Shown here: positions 33,216-43,145 of the stretch, piece after piece
How positions within the stretch are numbered: the first letter of the stretch is position 1
Layout: the number at the start of each line of letters is the position of its first letter
Source: Oscillospiraceae bacterium
GTDB taxonomy: Bacteria; Bacillota; Clostridia; Oscillospirales; Oscillospiraceae
Assembly: GCA_017429835.1 (NCBI GenBank)
Contig: JAFROD010000017.1
Location: 36,797 to 100,796, forward strand
Reading direction: 5' to 3'
DNA length: 64,000 nucleotides
The notes under the pieces: generated by a model
What the model was told of the DNA's origin: nothing
Database searches by the model: none
Seen by the model: the letters and a program-made list of their open reading frames with translations, nothing else
Translations under genes and position numbers: made by a program

Positions 33216-34967
33216 ATGGCGTTTTCACCCGCGTTTCTGGACGAACTGAATAACCGCAACCCCATCGAGGACGTGGTCGGGCAGTACGTCGCCCTGACGC
33301 GCAAGGGCAGCAACCTCTTCGGACTCTGTCCCTTCCACGGCGAGAAGACCGCTTCCTTCTCCGTCGCGCCCGAGAAGGGGATTTACTACTGCTTCGGCTG
33401 CCATAAGGGCGGCGGCGTGGTCAATTTCATCATGGAGATCGAAAACCTCTCCTATCCGGACGCCGTGCGGTTCCTCGCAAAGCGCGCAGGCTTGGAGGTG
33501 CCGGAGGACGACGCCAACCAATCGCTGTATAAGAAAAAAGAACGCCTCTGGGCGCTGTGCAGAGAGGCGGCGAGATTCTTCAACAATCAGCTCAAAACGC
33601 CTGCCGCCGCGGAGGTGCGCGCCTATATCGCCAAGCGCGGCTTGACCAACGCAACGGTGATACGCTTCGGACTCGGTTTCGCGCCGAACGCATGGAGCGC
33701 ACTGCTCGACGCGATGACCGCGAAGGGCTTTACGAAAGAGGAACTTTTAGAAGCAGGTTTAGTCCTCAGTAACCGGAACAAGGGAACGCTCTACGACCGC
33801 TTCCGCAACCGCCTGATGTTCCCGATCATCGACGTGCGCGGCAACGTCATCGGCTTCGGCGGCAGAGTGATGGACGATTCCACACCGAAGTACCTGAACT
33901 CGCCGGAAACGGTGATTTTCAATAAGCGGCGAAACCTTTTTGCGATGAACGTCGTCAAAAAGAGCAAGCAAGGCTTTATCATTCTGACCGAGGGCTATAT
34001 GGACGCCATCGCCCTGCACCAGTACGGCTTTGACTGCGCGGTCGCCTCGCTCGGCACTTCGCTGACGCAGGAGCACGCGGACATGCTGTCCAAATATACG
34101 AACGAGGTCGTGCTGACCTACGACGGCGACGCCGCTGGACAGAACGCGACGCAGCGGGCGATTCCGATGCTGGAAAAGACCGGACTGCGCGTGAAAGTCC
34201 TGCGCATGCAGGGCGCGAAGGATCCCGATGAATTCCTGAAAAAGTACGGCGCAGACCGCTTTCGCTTGCTGCTGCAGGGTTCGGAGAATCAGGCGGAATA
34301 CCGACTTCGCTCTTTACAGATGAAATTCGACCTGTCCGTCGACGAACAAAAAGTCGAATTCGCAAAGCAGGCAGCCGATCTGATCTCCACCTATTCTACC
34401 GCGGTCGAGCGTGAGATCTATGGCGCGAGAGCCGCGGAGATGGCGGGTCTGACTGCGGACGTGATGAAAATTGAGATCAACAAGGCGTTCAAAAGGCGCA
34501 TGGCGATCAGTAAAAAAGCGCAGGATAAGAAAGACCTGGAGATTTCCGCGTCACGGCAGCCGCGTTCCAGAGAAATCCGCTACGATAATATGCGATCCGC
34601 GATCGCCGAGGAGAATCTGATCCGCATGCTGCTGCGGCAGCCGGATTTGTTCGACCGCGCGAAAACGCTGGAAATGGAGCATTTCTCCGTGCAGATGTTC
34701 GGGCGCGCCTTCGACGCGCTGCGCCGCCGCTGGGAGGACGACCTTTCCGTAAACCCCGCCGCGCTGTCAGATCTTCTGACGCCGGAGGAAATGGCACATT
34801 TGACTTCAGTTCTGCAAAAGCCGGATATCCCGCTGACCGACGACGCGTTCGACGACTGCGTGCGGATCATTTCGGAAGAATACCGCCGCGCCAACGTATC
34901 GGGGATCAGCGATCTGAAGGAAATGCAGGAAAACCTTCGCAGGAAAAAAGGATATGGAGGGAAATAG
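33216..34967 (+). CDS. dnaG: DNA primase
   Basis: 583 aa. The N-terminal CHC2 zinc finger is [14 protein letters not shown] with [10 protein letters not shown], near residues 40-65. The TOPRIM domain has [15 protein letters not shown] near residue 258 and [11 protein letters not shown] near residue 305. The C-terminal DnaB-binding region follows. It makes RNA primers for replication. The start has GGAGAAG upstream. It reaches the ribosome site of rpoD, forming the classical dnaG-rpoD macromolecular-synthesis pair. Confidence 0.97.
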   Translation: MAFSPAFLDELNNRNPIEDVVGQYVALTRKGSNLFGLCPFHGEKTASFSVAPEKGIYYCFGCHKGGGVVNFIMEIENLSYPDAVRFLAKRAGLEVPEDDANQSLYKKKERLWALCREAARFFNNQLKTPAAAEVRAYIAKRGLTNATVIRFGLGFAPNAWSALLDAMTAKGFTKEELLEAGLVLSNRNKGTLYDRFRNRLMFPIIDVRGNVIGFGGRVMDDSTPKYLNSPETVIFNKRRNLFAMNVVKKSKQGFIILTEGYMDAIALHQYGFDCAVASLGTSLTQEHADMLSKYTNEVVLTYDGDAAGQNATQRAIPMLEKTGLRVKVLRMQGAKDPDEFLKKYGADRFRLLLQGSENQAEYRLRSLQMKFDLSVDEQKVEFAKQAADLISTYSTAVEREIYGARAAEMAGLTADVMKIEINKAFKRRMAISKKAQDKKDLEISASRQPRSREIRYDNMRSAIAEENLIRMLLRQPDLFDRAKTLEMEHFSVQMFGRAFDALRRRWEDDLSVNPAALSDLLTPEEMAHLTSVLQKPDIPLTDDAFDDCVRIISEEYRRANVSGISDLKEMQENLRRKKGYGGK

Positions 34968-34968
34968 A

Positions 34969-36096
34969 ATGGACGAGCTGCAAAACGATGTTCAACTGCA
35001 CGAAAAGCTGCTGCAGCTTTTGGAACTCGGGAAAAAAGACAAGAAGGTCGCATCCAAGGATCTGATCGACGCGCTGGATTCCATTGACGCCGACGAGCAG
35101 CAGACCGATATGATCTACAACGCGCTGGAAGCCGCCGGTATCGAGATCGACGTCTCCGACGTAGTGGAAATGCTGTCCAAACCGGACGATATGGCGCCGA
35201 GCGAGGAGGATCTTGAGCTGATCGAGGAGGAGAAGCTCGTCGATACCGACGAAATGTCCGAGATCATGAGCATCAACGATCCGGTTCGCATGTATCTGAA
35301 AGAGATCGGCAAAATCCCGCTCCTGACCGGCGAGGAGGAGCAGGCGGTCGCAAAGCGGCTGGCAGAGGGCGACGAGGAAGCGCACAACATCATGGTGGAA
35401 GCCAACCTTCGTCTCGTCGTTTCCATTGCGAAGCGTTACGTCGGCAGAGGACTGCCGTTCCTCGATCTGATTCAGGAGGGAAATCTCGGTCTGATCAAAG
35501 CGGTCGGCAAGTTTGACTATGAAAAGGGTTATAAATTCTCAACCTATGCGACCTGGTGGATCCGTCAGTCGATCTCCCGCGCGATCGCCGATCACGCAAG
35601 GACGATCCGTATCCCGGTGCACATGGTCGAGACAATCAACCGCGTCTCCCGCGCGTCGCATGAGCTGGTGCAGGATCTCGGCAGAGACCCGACGACGGGA
35701 GAAATCGCGCAGAAGCTGAACCTGCCGCAGGAAAAAGTCGAAGAGATCATGCGCGTGGCGCAGGAGCCGATCTCGCTGGAAACACCGGTCGGTGAAGAAG
35801 ACGACAGTCATCTTGGCGATTTCATTCAGGACGAGGAGGCTTCCGAGCCTGCCGACGCCGCAACCTTTGCCATGCTGCGCGAGCAGCTCGCCGGCGTTTT
35901 GAAGACGTTGACGCCCCGTGAAGAGAAGGTGCTCTGCCTTCGCTACGGCCTGACCGACGGTAAAATGCATACGCTCGAGGAGGTCGGCGAGGAATTTGAC
36001 GTGACACGCGAACGAATCCGTCAGATCGAAGCAAAAGCTCTCCGCAAGCTGCGCCATCCGTCGCGCTCCAAAATCTTAAAGGACTTCCTCAACTGA
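34969..36096 (+). CDS. rpoD: RNA polymerase primary sigma factor
   Basis: 375 aa from the ATG at 34969; the earlier ATG at 34954 is part of the GGAGGG ribosome site. An acidic region 1.1 covers about residues 1-95. Region 2 includes [40 protein letters not shown] and [19 protein letters not shown]. Region 3 includes [13 protein letters not shown]. Region 4.2 is the [23 protein letters not shown]. All promoter-contacting regions look intact, in keeping with the many TTGACA/TATAAT promoters in the window. Confidence 0.97.
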   Translation: MDELQNDVQLHEKLLQLLELGKKDKKVASKDLIDALDSIDADEQQTDMIYNALEAAGIEIDVSDVVEMLSKPDDMAPSEEDLELIEEEKLVDTDEMSEIMSINDPVRMYLKEIGKIPLLTGEEEQAVAKRLAEGDEEAHNIMVEANLRLVVSIAKRYVGRGLPFLDLIQEGNLGLIKAVGKFDYEKGYKFSTYATWWIRQSISRAIADHARTIRIPVHMVETINRVSRASHELVQDLGRDPTTGEIAQKLNLPQEKVEEIMRVAQEPISLETPVGEEDDSHLGDFIQDEEASEPADAATFAMLREQLAGVLKTLTPREEKVLCLRYGLTDGKMHTLEEVGEEFDVTRERIRQIEAKALRKLRHPSRSKILKDFLN

Positions 36097-36105
36097 AAAT
36101 ACCTC

Positions 36106-36133
36106 TTGACAAAGAGAAAATATTTCGTATCAT
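36106..36133 (+). promoter_or_regulatory. Promoter of acpP
   Basis: TTGACA (36106-36111), 16-base spacer, TATCAT (36128-36133), 10 bases after the rpoD stop codon. Confidence 0.75.
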
Positions 36134-36171
36134 AGTGATAGGATTCCAAAGAAGAATTTGGAGGGAATAAT

Positions 36172-36396
36172 ATGTACGAACGAATCAGGTCTTATCTTTC
36201 CAGTCAGTTGGATATTCCCGCGGAGGAACTGAGCCGCGACACCACTTTTGAAAGCCTGCACCTTGACTCTCTGGACATGGTCGAAATGGTCATGGACATG
36301 GAGGAGGAACTCGGCATCGACCTCGGCATGGAGGGCGATATGCAGCTTGAGACCCTCGGCGATCTGGCGGACTATATCGAGGAAAAACTGGAATAA
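36172..36396 (+). CDS. acpP: Acyl carrier protein
   Basis: 74 aa, acidic. The phosphopantetheine Ser lies in LHLDSLDMVEMVMDMEEELG near residue 35. It carries acyl chains in fatty acid synthesis. It stands apart from other fab genes and has its own promoter; the SRP RNA gene follows by about 10 bases. It differs clearly from DltC, which has a DSFG motif. Confidence 0.95.
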   Translation: MYERIRSYLSSQLDIPAEELSRDTTFESLHLDSLDMVEMVMDMEEELGIDLGMEGDMQLETLGDLADYIEEKLE

Positions 36397-36405
36397 TAAA
36401 ACAGA

Positions 36406-36704
36406 CTTCGACCCGTGGCAAGGTCGCACTAGTCGGGGAGATAGCGGTGCCCTGTTGCCTGCAATCCGCTACAGCAGGGATGAAGTCCCGCACCCGGGTT
36501 TGTGCTGTGTTGCTGTCCGTGTAAGTGGTGTTGAGGGATCGGTCTCACGCAACGGGCTCCCGTGAACCATGTCAGGCGGGGAACCGAGCAGCATTAAGCG
36601 GATCTGCTCGTGTGCCGTGAGTCAGCCGTTTCTGAGCCGGCTGCCCGGGAAACGGATATATCGCAAATTCAAATGCGGGTGTGCGATCTTGCCATGGGCC
36701 GAAG
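36406..36704 (+). ncRNA. ffs: Signal recognition particle RNA, large Gram-positive type
   Basis: The S-domain core GTCAGGCGGGGAACCGAGCA is followed by GCATTAAG, giving the GGAA tetraloop and the asymmetric AGCAGC loop that bind Ffh. The ends pair: 36406-36429 with 36681-36704, the long closing helix of the large SRP RNA with an Alu domain. The neighbouring GAACCATGTC and CTCGTGTGCCG are also close to the Bacillus RNA. It guides SRP-dependent targeting of membrane and secreted proteins. Small open frames inside it are not genes. Exact ends are estimated from the helix. Confidence 0.93.
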
Positions 36705-36715
36705 AAACTACAAAT

Positions 36716-36745
36716 AAACGCAGAGGATGTTCCTCTGCGTTTTTC
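36716..36745 (+). terminator. Terminator of SRP RNA
   Basis: Stem AAACGCAGAGGA/TCCTCTGCGTTT with a TGT loop and a T run. Confidence 0.9.
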
Positions 36746-36764
36746 TATATCTGTCCGTTGTTTC

Positions 36765-37510
36765 TTACGACTGCCGGAAGCCGGCAATGTTGAAGCTGAT
36801 GCTGCCGTCTTCATCGTAAAGCGCGCCGGTCATCTCTGCGAAAATGTTGTTGCCTTCCGCGGTGAAGGTCAGCGTTGCATTATAGTACGGAATGGCGTCG
36901 GAACAAACGGCCGTTTCGGGGTCGTAGGGAGCTGTCGTTTCAGCGGAGCCCCCTTCATTCGATAATACGTCCCTGCGACGCTTTCGGCTGCCAGCGTCAG
37001 AGCCTCGGTTTCTTCGGTTTCCTCCGTTTCTTCCGTCGCCTCCGTCACCGGTAGGTCGAGCCCGACGATCTCGTAGAGAATCTCCCGCCCGCCGAAGCGT
37101 CCTGCTTGGGAGTTCCCGCAGGCGCGGTGTCTGCCGCAGCGTCCGGCAGGTTTTTCGTCGCTTCCTCAATCGCAGCGGTGTCGTCCTTTGCCGGGAAGAC
37201 GACGTTCAGCAGCGCCTGTTCCGCAGTTTTCAGTCCTGCGGGGTTCTTCTCGAACGAACACTTCTCCATGGCGATCCTGGCACCGTACTGACCGATTTTC
37301 GCCTCAATCGCTGAAATTGTTTTCATTATAGTCCTTCGAGCCGATGAAGAACAACGCGGAGTTGATGATCTCCGGAACCGTTTCCGACGACATCGCGCCG
37401 ACCGCACCGACGATGAAGGTCACGTGTAAAAAGTCCCAGCTCGTTTTCTGGAGCATCTGCGTGTATGTACTGCCCCACACCGTAGGCGTCGCCCTCGATG
37501 ATCGTGCGGC
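36765..37510 (-). pseudogene. Degraded secreted/membrane protein gene
   Basis: Protein-like sequence on the minus strand jumps between reading frames at least three times. From upstream to downstream one sees TSWDFLHVTFIVGAVGAMSS and SALFFIGSKDYNEN, then MKTISAIEAKIGQYGARIAM with KTAEQALLNVVFPAKDD, then REILYEIVGLDLPVTEATEE in a second frame, then AIPYYNATLTFTAEGNNIFA with DEDGSISFNIAGFRQS in a third. No single frame covers the region, and no convincing start is seen. It looks like a decayed gene with a Thr/Glu-rich linker and a beta-type C-terminal domain. Sequencing frameshifts are the alternative. Confidence 0.6.
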
Positions 37511-37521
37511 GGAGCACCGAA

Positions 37522-37547
37522 AACGGAGGATTTCCTCCGCGTTTTTT
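37522..37547 (+). terminator. Small terminator-like hairpin upstream of dnaX
   Basis: Stem CGGAGG/CCTCCG followed by CGTTTTTT. The stem is short; it may insulate dnaX. Confidence 0.45.
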
Positions 37548-37548
37548 A

Positions 37549-37577
37549 TTGCATTTTTGAGAAAAATCGTGTATAAT
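37549..37577 (+). promoter_or_regulatory. Promoter of dnaX-ybaB-recR
   Basis: TTGCAT (37549-37554), 17-base spacer ending in TG, TATAAT (37572-37577). Confidence 0.78.
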
Positions 37578-37600
37578 TAAAAAGTTAGGAGGTGAACGGA

Positions 37601-39202
37601 ATGTATCAGGCACTTTATCGGAAATACCGCCCGCAGACGTTTGACGACGTGGTCGGGCAGACTGCGGTGACGCAGACGCTGAAGAATCAGCTCATCAACA
37701 ACCGCCTGAGCCACGCATATCTGTTCACCGGCACGAGAGGCACCGGCAAGACGACCTGCGCCAAGATCCTCGCCAAGGCGGTCAACTGCGAAAATCCGCA
37801 GGACGGCAACCCCTGCAACTGCTGTCCCGCCTGCCGGAGCATCGATTCCGGCGCATGCATGGACGTGCTGGAGATCGACGCGGCGTCCAACAACGGCGTG
37901 GACAACGTGCGCTCGCTGCGCGACGACGCGATCTACACGCCGGCGGAGGTCAAAAAGCGCGTCTATATCATCGACGAGGTGCACATGCTATCGATCAGCG
38001 CGTTCAACGCGCTTTTGAAGATCATCGAGGAGCCGCCGGAGCATCTTTTGTTTATACTTGCGACGACGGAGCTGCACAAGGTTCCCGCGACGATCCTTTC
38101 GCGCTGTCAGCGTTTCTCGTTCCGCAGGATCCTGCCTGAGGACATCGTCGACCGGCTGAATTATATCGCATACAAGGAACAGATCCCGCTGGAAGCGGAC
38201 GCTGCTGCCTATCTTGCAAGACTTGCCGACGGCGGTATGCGCGACGCGGTCAGTCTGCTCGACCAGTGCGCCTCCGCCGCGTCGGGAAAGATCGACACGG
38301 AGCAGGTGTGCAGAATCCTCGGACTTGCCGGCACGCGGAAGACCGCGGAGCTGATGCAGGCGATCGGCGCGCACGACAGCGCGAAGGCGCTGACGCTGTT
38401 TAACGGGCAGTATGCCGAGGGCAAAGACCTTGCCGCCATGCTGGACGAGCTTTGCACGGTCGCGCGCGATCTTCTGATCCTCAAAACTGCGGCGTCCGGC
38501 GTCAGCATGATCTCCGGAATCTGCACGGAGCGGGAGCTCAAAACGCTGCTGCCGCTTTTCGGTGCGGGAGAGCTGCTGCGCATGACCGCGCTGCTGCGCG
38601 ACGCTGCCGCAGGCTTCAATACGAGCGCGAATCGCCGGATCGACGCGGAGCTCTGTATCCTGCGGCTTTGCGAGCCGGAAGCGGAGCTGGACGCCGAAGC
38701 GATCAACGCACGCCTCAGCCGTCTGGAGAACAAAATCGCCAGCGGCATGCTGACGGCGCAGCCCTTACCGGAAGTGCCAAAGCAGGAGATCGAGGAGATT
38801 CCGCCGTGGGAGGAGGAAGAACGTCCGCCCATGCCGGAGGACGCTCCGCCCGAGCCGGCGAATGAACCGGTCAGCGACAGCGCTTGGCCGCAGCTCGTGC
38901 AGCGGCTGCGGACGGTTTTGCGCCCGCCCGCGCTGGGTATGTTCTCCGTTTCGGAGGGCGCACCAGTGCAGGGCAGACTGACGCAGAACGAGCTGATTCT
39001 GACGATCACAGCAGACTTTGCGGAAAGCGTTATCAACAAACCGAACGTTCTGCAGACCATCGCGGAGGTCGCCTCCGCGCAGGCGGGACATCCGGTTGGA
39101 GTAAGAATATCCCGCGGCGGAGAGGAGAAGAAGTCGAACGGAAATTTCGACCGGCTTCTTTCCTTCGGCGCGGAGCACCCTGAATTCATCGAACTCAAAT
39201 AA
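37601..39202 (+). CDS. dnaX: DNA polymerase III subunits gamma and tau
   Basis: 533 aa from the ATG at 37601 (AGGAGGTG upstream); an in-frame GTG at 37592 lies within the ribosome site. Walker A is FTGTRGTGKTTCAKIL near residue 40. The zinc module has CNCCPACRSIDSG near residue 70; IDEVHMLS is Walker B and LSRCQRFSF the sensor region. The protein loads the sliding clamp and links polymerase cores. The C-terminal tau region (Pro/Glu-rich, residues about 400-430) is followed by a compact end domain. Operon with ybaB and recR. Confidence 0.96.
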   Translation: MYQALYRKYRPQTFDDVVGQTAVTQTLKNQLINNRLSHAYLFTGTRGTGKTTCAKILAKAVNCENPQDGNPCNCCPACRSIDSGACMDVLEIDAASNNGVDNVRSLRDDAIYTPAEVKKRVYIIDEVHMLSISAFNALLKIIEEPPEHLLFILATTELHKVPATILSRCQRFSFRRILPEDIVDRLNYIAYKEQIPLEADAAAYLARLADGGMRDAVSLLDQCASAASGKIDTEQVCRILGLAGTRKTAELMQAIGAHDSAKALTLFNGQYAEGKDLAAMLDELCTVARDLLILKTAASGVSMISGICTERELKTLLPLFGAGELLRMTALLRDAAAGFNTSANRRIDAELCILRLCEPEAELDAEAINARLSRLENKIASGMLTAQPLPEVPKQEIEEIPPWEEEERPPMPEDAPPEPANEPVSDSAWPQLVQRLRTVLRPPALGMFSVSEGAPVQGRLTQNELILTITADFAESVINKPNVLQTIAEVASAQAGHPVGVRISRGGEEKKSNGNFDRLLSFGAEHPEFIELK

Positions 39203-39216
39203 GGAGGATCATCATT

Positions 39217-39561
39217 ATGGCAAAAGGCGGATTCCGCGGCGGTATGGGCGGCGGCGTGAACATGAATATGATCAAGCAGGCGCAGAAAATGCAGCAGGAT
39301 ATGCTGAAAATGCAGGAAGAGCTTGAATCAAAGGAATATGAAGCGACAGCGGGCGGCGGCATGGTGACTGCGCGCGTCAGCGGCAAGCGTGAGCTCGTGA
39401 GCCTGAGTATCAATCCCGAGGCGGTCGATCCCGAGGACGTCGAAATGCTGCAGGACATGGTCGTCGCCGCGGTCAATGAGGCCATGCGCAAAGCGGACGC
39501 CGAGACGCAGCAGAATATGGCGAAGCTGACCGGCGGCCTGAACCTGGGCGGTCTGTTCTGA
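39217..39561 (+). CDS. ybaB: YbaB/EbfC nucleoid-associated protein
   Basis: 114 aa. A Gly/Met-rich N-terminus precedes the helical core MIKQAQKMQQDMLKMQEELE and the strand MVTARVSGKRELVSLSINPE. It binds DNA and is almost always encoded between dnaX and recR, as here. The start has AAGGAGG upstream, and the stop codon overlaps the recR start by one base. Confidence 0.95.
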   Translation: MAKGGFRGGMGGGVNMNMIKQAQKMQQDMLKMQEELESKEYEATAGGGMVTARVSGKRELVSLSINPEAVDPEDVEMLQDMVVAAVNEAMRKADAETQQNMAKLTGGLNLGGLF

Positions 39562-40160
39562 TGCGGCTCTTTCCCGCCGCGCTGGAGCGGCTGACCGAAC
39601 AGTTTGCAAAGCTGCCGGGCATCGGCGGCAAGACGGCGCAGCGATTGGCGTTCTATCTGCTGAGCATGTCGGAAAGCGAAGCGCAGGAATTTGCCGACGC
39701 GATCGTGGAAGCGAAGAAGTCCGTCCATCTCTGCCCGTGCTGCCGGAATCTGACAGATAAGGAGCTCTGTCCGATCTGTGACGACGATACCCGAGACCGC
39801 AGCCAGATCTGCGTGGTCGCAGACCCGAAGGACGTGATCGCCATGGAGCGCGCCAGAGAATTCCGCGGCGTGTACCACGTTCTGCACGGCGTCATTTCCC
39901 CGTTGAATCACATTGGGCCGGACGACATTTGTATCCGCGAGCTTTTGGAGCGCGTCGGCAAGGGTGACGTGCGCGAGGTCATCATGGCGACGAATCCCGA
40001 CACCGAGGGCGAGGCGACGGCGATGTATATCTCCCGCCTGCTGCGCCCGATGGAGGTGCGCGTGACGCGCCTTGCCTACGGCATCCCCGTCGGCAGTCAG
40101 CTTGAATATGCCGACGAGGTGACGCTGCTGCGCGCCCTCGAAGGCAGAAAAGATATTTGA
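39561..40160 (+). CDS. recR: Recombination protein RecR
   Basis: 199 aa, full length. N-terminal HhH region KLPGIGGKTAQRLAFYLL, four-Cys zinc finger CPCCRNLTDKELCPIC near residue 57, TOPRIM domain with VVADPKDVIAMER and MATNPDTEGEATAMYISRLL, and the Walker-type end RLAYGIPVGSQLEYAD. It acts with RecF/RecO to load RecA on gaps. Last gene of the dnaX operon. Confidence 0.97.
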   Translation: MRLFPAALERLTEQFAKLPGIGGKTAQRLAFYLLSMSESEAQEFADAIVEAKKSVHLCPCCRNLTDKELCPICDDDTRDRSQICVVADPKDVIAMERAREFRGVYHVLHGVISPLNHIGPDDICIRELLERVGKGDVREVIMATNPDTEGEATAMYISRLLRPMEVRVTRLAYGIPVGSQLEYADEVTLLRALEGRKDI

Positions 40161-40170
40161 TTCTTAAATA

Positions 40171-40206
40171 ACGCTGCCGCAAGCAAGAGCTTGCGGCAGC
40201 GTTTTC
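40171..40206 (+). terminator. Terminator of the dnaX operon
   Basis: Perfect 14-bp stem ACGCTGCCGCAAGC/GCTTGCGGCAGCGT with an AAGA loop and a T run. Confidence 0.95.
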
Positions 40207-40265
40207 TGCATGAATGACAGATTCTCTCCGTATGATTGTATCAGTCATTTCATAGGAGGGATAGC

Positions 40266-41639
40266 TTGGAGGAGTTCCTGCGGCGGCTCGGCGAACGGGT
40301 CTGGGGGTGGCCGATGATGCTTCTGTTTCTCGGCGTCGGGCTGCTGTTTACCGTGCGCCTGAGGGGCGTGCAGTTTCGCTGCTTGGGAAGGGCGCTGCGT
40401 CTCGTTCGCCCGCGGCAGGGGAAGGACGGCGTCAGTCCCTACGCCGCGCTGTGTACCGCGCTTGCGGCGACGGTCGGCACGGGAAACATCGTCGGCGTTG
40501 CGACCGCGCTTGGCACAGGCGGCCCGGGCGCGCTGCTGTGGATGCTGGTAGCCGCCGTGTTCGGCATGGCAACGCAGTACGCCGAAGGTTACCTTGCGGT
40601 GAAATATCGCAGAAAAGACGGCAACGGCTTTTTCGGCGGGCCGTTTTGCTATATCGAGCAGGGCTTGGGGAAACGATTTCGCTGGCTCGCCGTCACCTTC
40701 GCGGCGACGGGCGCGGCGGTCGGAATCCTCGGGATCGGCACGACTGCGCAGGTCAACAGTATCACCGGTGCGGCGGACGCTTTCTTTTCCTCCGGAACGG
40801 CGTTCGTCTTTGCGGGTCACGCTTATTCCAGAACCGTTGTAGTCAGCGGCGCGCTGACAGCTCTGGCGGCTGCGCTTGTCCTGTTCGGCGGGGTCAGGCG
40901 TATTACGAGAGTCTGTGAAGCACTCGTTCCTGTCATGACGACGCTCTATCTGCTGTTCTCCGCCGTGCTTCTGATCTGCTGCGCAGACCGTATCCCTTCC
41001 GCAGCTGCGCTGATCGTCAAAAGCGCGTTCTGTCCGAGAGCAGTCCTCGGCGCGGGCACGGGCGTCAGCCTGAAGCTCGCGCTGCGCATGGGAATCGGCA
41101 GGGGCGTGTTTACGAACGAAGCAGGGCTCGGATCTTCGCCCATCGCTGCGGCAGTTTCCGACGAGACTGACCCCGTGAAGCAGGGCTTGATTTCCATGAC
41201 GGGGACGTTCATCGACACGATCGTGATTTGTACGATGACGGGGCTGTGCCTGACCGTAACGGGCGCGTGGAAGACGCCCCTGCAGGGGGTGGAGATCACG
41301 GACGCCGCGTGGAGAGCGGGACTTCCGTGGGCGGAGCGCGTGTCGTCCTTCGTACTTGTAATCTGCCTGATCTTTTTTGCCTTCGCGACGATCATCGGCT
41401 GGAACTTTTACGCAGAGCGCTGCGTCCAATACCTGGTGGGAGAGAAGCCTTTGCTGCAGAAGCTCTACCGCGTTTTTTATCTGTTTGCCGTCGCCGTCGG
41501 GCCCTATTTTTCGGTGAGCGCGGCGTGGGAGCTTGCGGACATTCTGAACGCGGCAATGGCGCTGCCGAATCTGACCGCGCTGCTGCTTTTGCAGAACCGG
41601 GTCGTTTACGGCACGCTTCGTACGAAACCGAAAAAATAA
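40266..41639 (+). CDS. Sodium:amino acid symporter, AGCS family
   Basis: 457 aa. Start taken as the TTG at 40266, five bases after AGGAGGG; upstream in-frame codons would include the ribosome site. It is a polytopic transporter importing alanine or glycine with sodium. Family motifs are ATVGTGNIVGVATALGTGGP near residue 70, FGGPFCYIEQGLG, GVFTNEAGLGSSPIAAAVSD near residue 285 and ATIIGWNFYAERC. About ten membrane helices are apparent. It stands alone between two terminators and is not part of a recognisable pathway here. Confidence 0.92.
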   Translation: MEEFLRRLGERVWGWPMMLLFLGVGLLFTVRLRGVQFRCLGRALRLVRPRQGKDGVSPYAALCTALAATVGTGNIVGVATALGTGGPGALLWMLVAAVFGMATQYAEGYLAVKYRRKDGNGFFGGPFCYIEQGLGKRFRWLAVTFAATGAAVGILGIGTTAQVNSITGAADAFFSSGTAFVFAGHAYSRTVVVSGALTALAAALVLFGGVRRITRVCEALVPVMTTLYLLFSAVLLICCADRIPSAAALIVKSAFCPRAVLGAGTGVSLKLALRMGIGRGVFTNEAGLGSSPIAAAVSDETDPVKQGLISMTGTFIDTIVICTMTGLCLTVTGAWKTPLQGVEITDAAWRAGLPWAERVSSFVLVICLIFFAFATIIGWNFYAERCVQYLVGEKPLLQKLYRVFYLFAVAVGPYFSVSAAWELADILNAAMALPNLTALLLLQNRVVYGTLRTKPKK

Positions 41640-41661
41640 TGGGGAATATAGAATTTTTCTG

Positions 41662-41690
41662 TTGAAATCCTGCGGGATATTTGTTACTCT
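41662..41690 (+). promoter_or_regulatory. Possible promoter of the second MBOAT/AlgJ pair
   Basis: TTGAAA (41662-41667), 17-base spacer, TACTCT (41685-41690). The -10 match is weak. Confidence 0.4.
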
Positions 41691-41725
41691 AAATTATGAT
41701 ATTCAATAAAGAAAGAGGCTGCGCT

Positions 41726-43132
41726 GTGGAATTCTCAAATCTTTATTTTCTATATATTTTCCTGCCGCTGACGCTCGCGGTTTATTTTTTGATACCGGGA
41801 ATCAAGCGGAAAAATATCGTCCTGATCGTCGCCAGTCTGCTCTTTTACACGATGGGGCAGCCGTTCTATCTGCCGGTGCTCCTTCTGACGGCGTACGGCA
41901 ACTACTGGCTCGGCGACCGCATCTACAATAAAGACCGCAGAACCGTCATTCTTCCGGTCGTTCTGAACATTCTGGTGCTCGCGCTGTTCAAGTATCTGAA
42001 CTTCTTTCTCGGCATTTTCGGCATCCACGGATCAGAAGGCGGCGGTGTGGTCGGACTTGCGCTTCCGATCGGCATTTCTTTCTACACCTTCCAGATGATC
42101 GCCTATCACGTGGACGCCTACAAGGGCAAGCACGATCCCGCGCCGTCCTTTCTGAACTTTTTGCTCTACGTCAGCATGTTCCCGAAAATGCTCATGGGCC
42201 CGATCGTCCGCTACAGCGAGATCCGTCAGCAGCTTGAGTCCCGCCGCTCCTCGCCGAGAGCGGTCTTCGAAGGCGGCGTTCGTTTCTGTGTCGGACTTGC
42301 CAAAAAGGTGCTGATCGCGGACTACGCCTATCTTGCCTATGCGAAGCTGGAAAAGCTGCCTTACGGCGCGGCGGCGTGGCTGGGCGCGCTGATGTTCATG
42401 TTTTATATTTACTTTGAATTCTCCGGCTGCACGGATATGGCGATCGCGCTCGGCAGAGTATTCGGCTTCCGGTATCCCGAGAACTTTGATCTGCCCTATA
42501 CTTCGAAATCCATCACGGAATTCTGGCGGCGGTGGCACATCACGCTCGGCAGCTTCTTCCGCGATTACGTTTATATCCCGTTAGGCGGCAACCGCAAGGG
42601 AAAAGCCCGTCAGATTCTGAATCTGTTTATCGTCTGGGCGCTGACCGGACTCTGGCACGGCGCAAACTGGAACTATCTGATCTGGGGTCTGTACTTCTTC
42701 GCGCTTTTGACTGCGGAAAAGCAGCTCATGCCAAAACTGGAAAAGCTGCCGTACTATGCCAGACTGATGATCACGATGTTCTTCGTGTTGATCGGCTGGG
42801 TGATTTTCTCGCATGAAAGTCTGCCGGCGCTCGGAAACAGCTTTGCCATGATGTTCGGCAAGGGCAGCTTCTGGAACGAACAGGTCGGCGTTATCCTGCG
42901 CAATTCACTGCCGCTGATCGCGATCTGTCTGATCGGCTCGTCCGTCCTGCCGCGGTGGTTCAGCCTGATCTGGGGCGGCATCCTCGTGCGCGGGAGGAAG
43001 GAAAACCAATTCTCCGCGACCCAGTTGATCTATGCGATCAGCCTGTTCCTGTTTGCCGCTCTGCTGCTGTATTTATGCACCGTTTCGCTGGTCGGCAACG
43101 CAAGTCAGCCGTCTTTGTACGCTTCGTTCTGA
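41726..43132 (+). CDS. MBOAT family O-acyltransferase (AlgI-like), second locus
   Basis: 468 aa from the GTG at 41726 (AGAGG upstream), which gives the usual VEFSNLYFLYIFLPLTLAVY start. Diagnostic segments are LPIGISFYTFQMIAYHVDAY, MFPKMLMGPIVRYSEI, FEFSGCTDMAIALGRVFGF, EFWRRWHITLGSFFRDYVYI and GLWHGANWNYLIWG. It should pass acyl groups across the membrane to the AlgJ-like protein encoded next. It is clearly related to the MBOAT at 7113 but not identical, so the cell probably O-acylates more than one polymer. Confidence 0.93.
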   Translation: MEFSNLYFLYIFLPLTLAVYFLIPGIKRKNIVLIVASLLFYTMGQPFYLPVLLLTAYGNYWLGDRIYNKDRRTVILPVVLNILVLALFKYLNFFLGIFGIHGSEGGGVVGLALPIGISFYTFQMIAYHVDAYKGKHDPAPSFLNFLLYVSMFPKMLMGPIVRYSEIRQQLESRRSSPRAVFEGGVRFCVGLAKKVLIADYAYLAYAKLEKLPYGAAAWLGALMFMFYIYFEFSGCTDMAIALGRVFGFRYPENFDLPYTSKSITEFWRRWHITLGSFFRDYVYIPLGGNRKGKARQILNLFIVWALTGLWHGANWNYLIWGLYFFALLTAEKQLMPKLEKLPYYARLMITMFFVLIGWVIFSHESLPALGNSFAMMFGKGSFWNEQVGVILRNSLPLIAICLIGSSVLPRWFSLIWGGILVRGRKENQFSATQLIYAISLFLFAALLLYLCTVSLVGNASQPSLYASF

Positions 43133-43145
43133 TTGGAGGCAGGGT

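Noticed and set aside
36248..36565. Open frames within the acpP/SRP RNA region on both strands.
   Set aside because: The region folds as SRP RNA with a conserved S domain and pairing ends; the frames are accidental.
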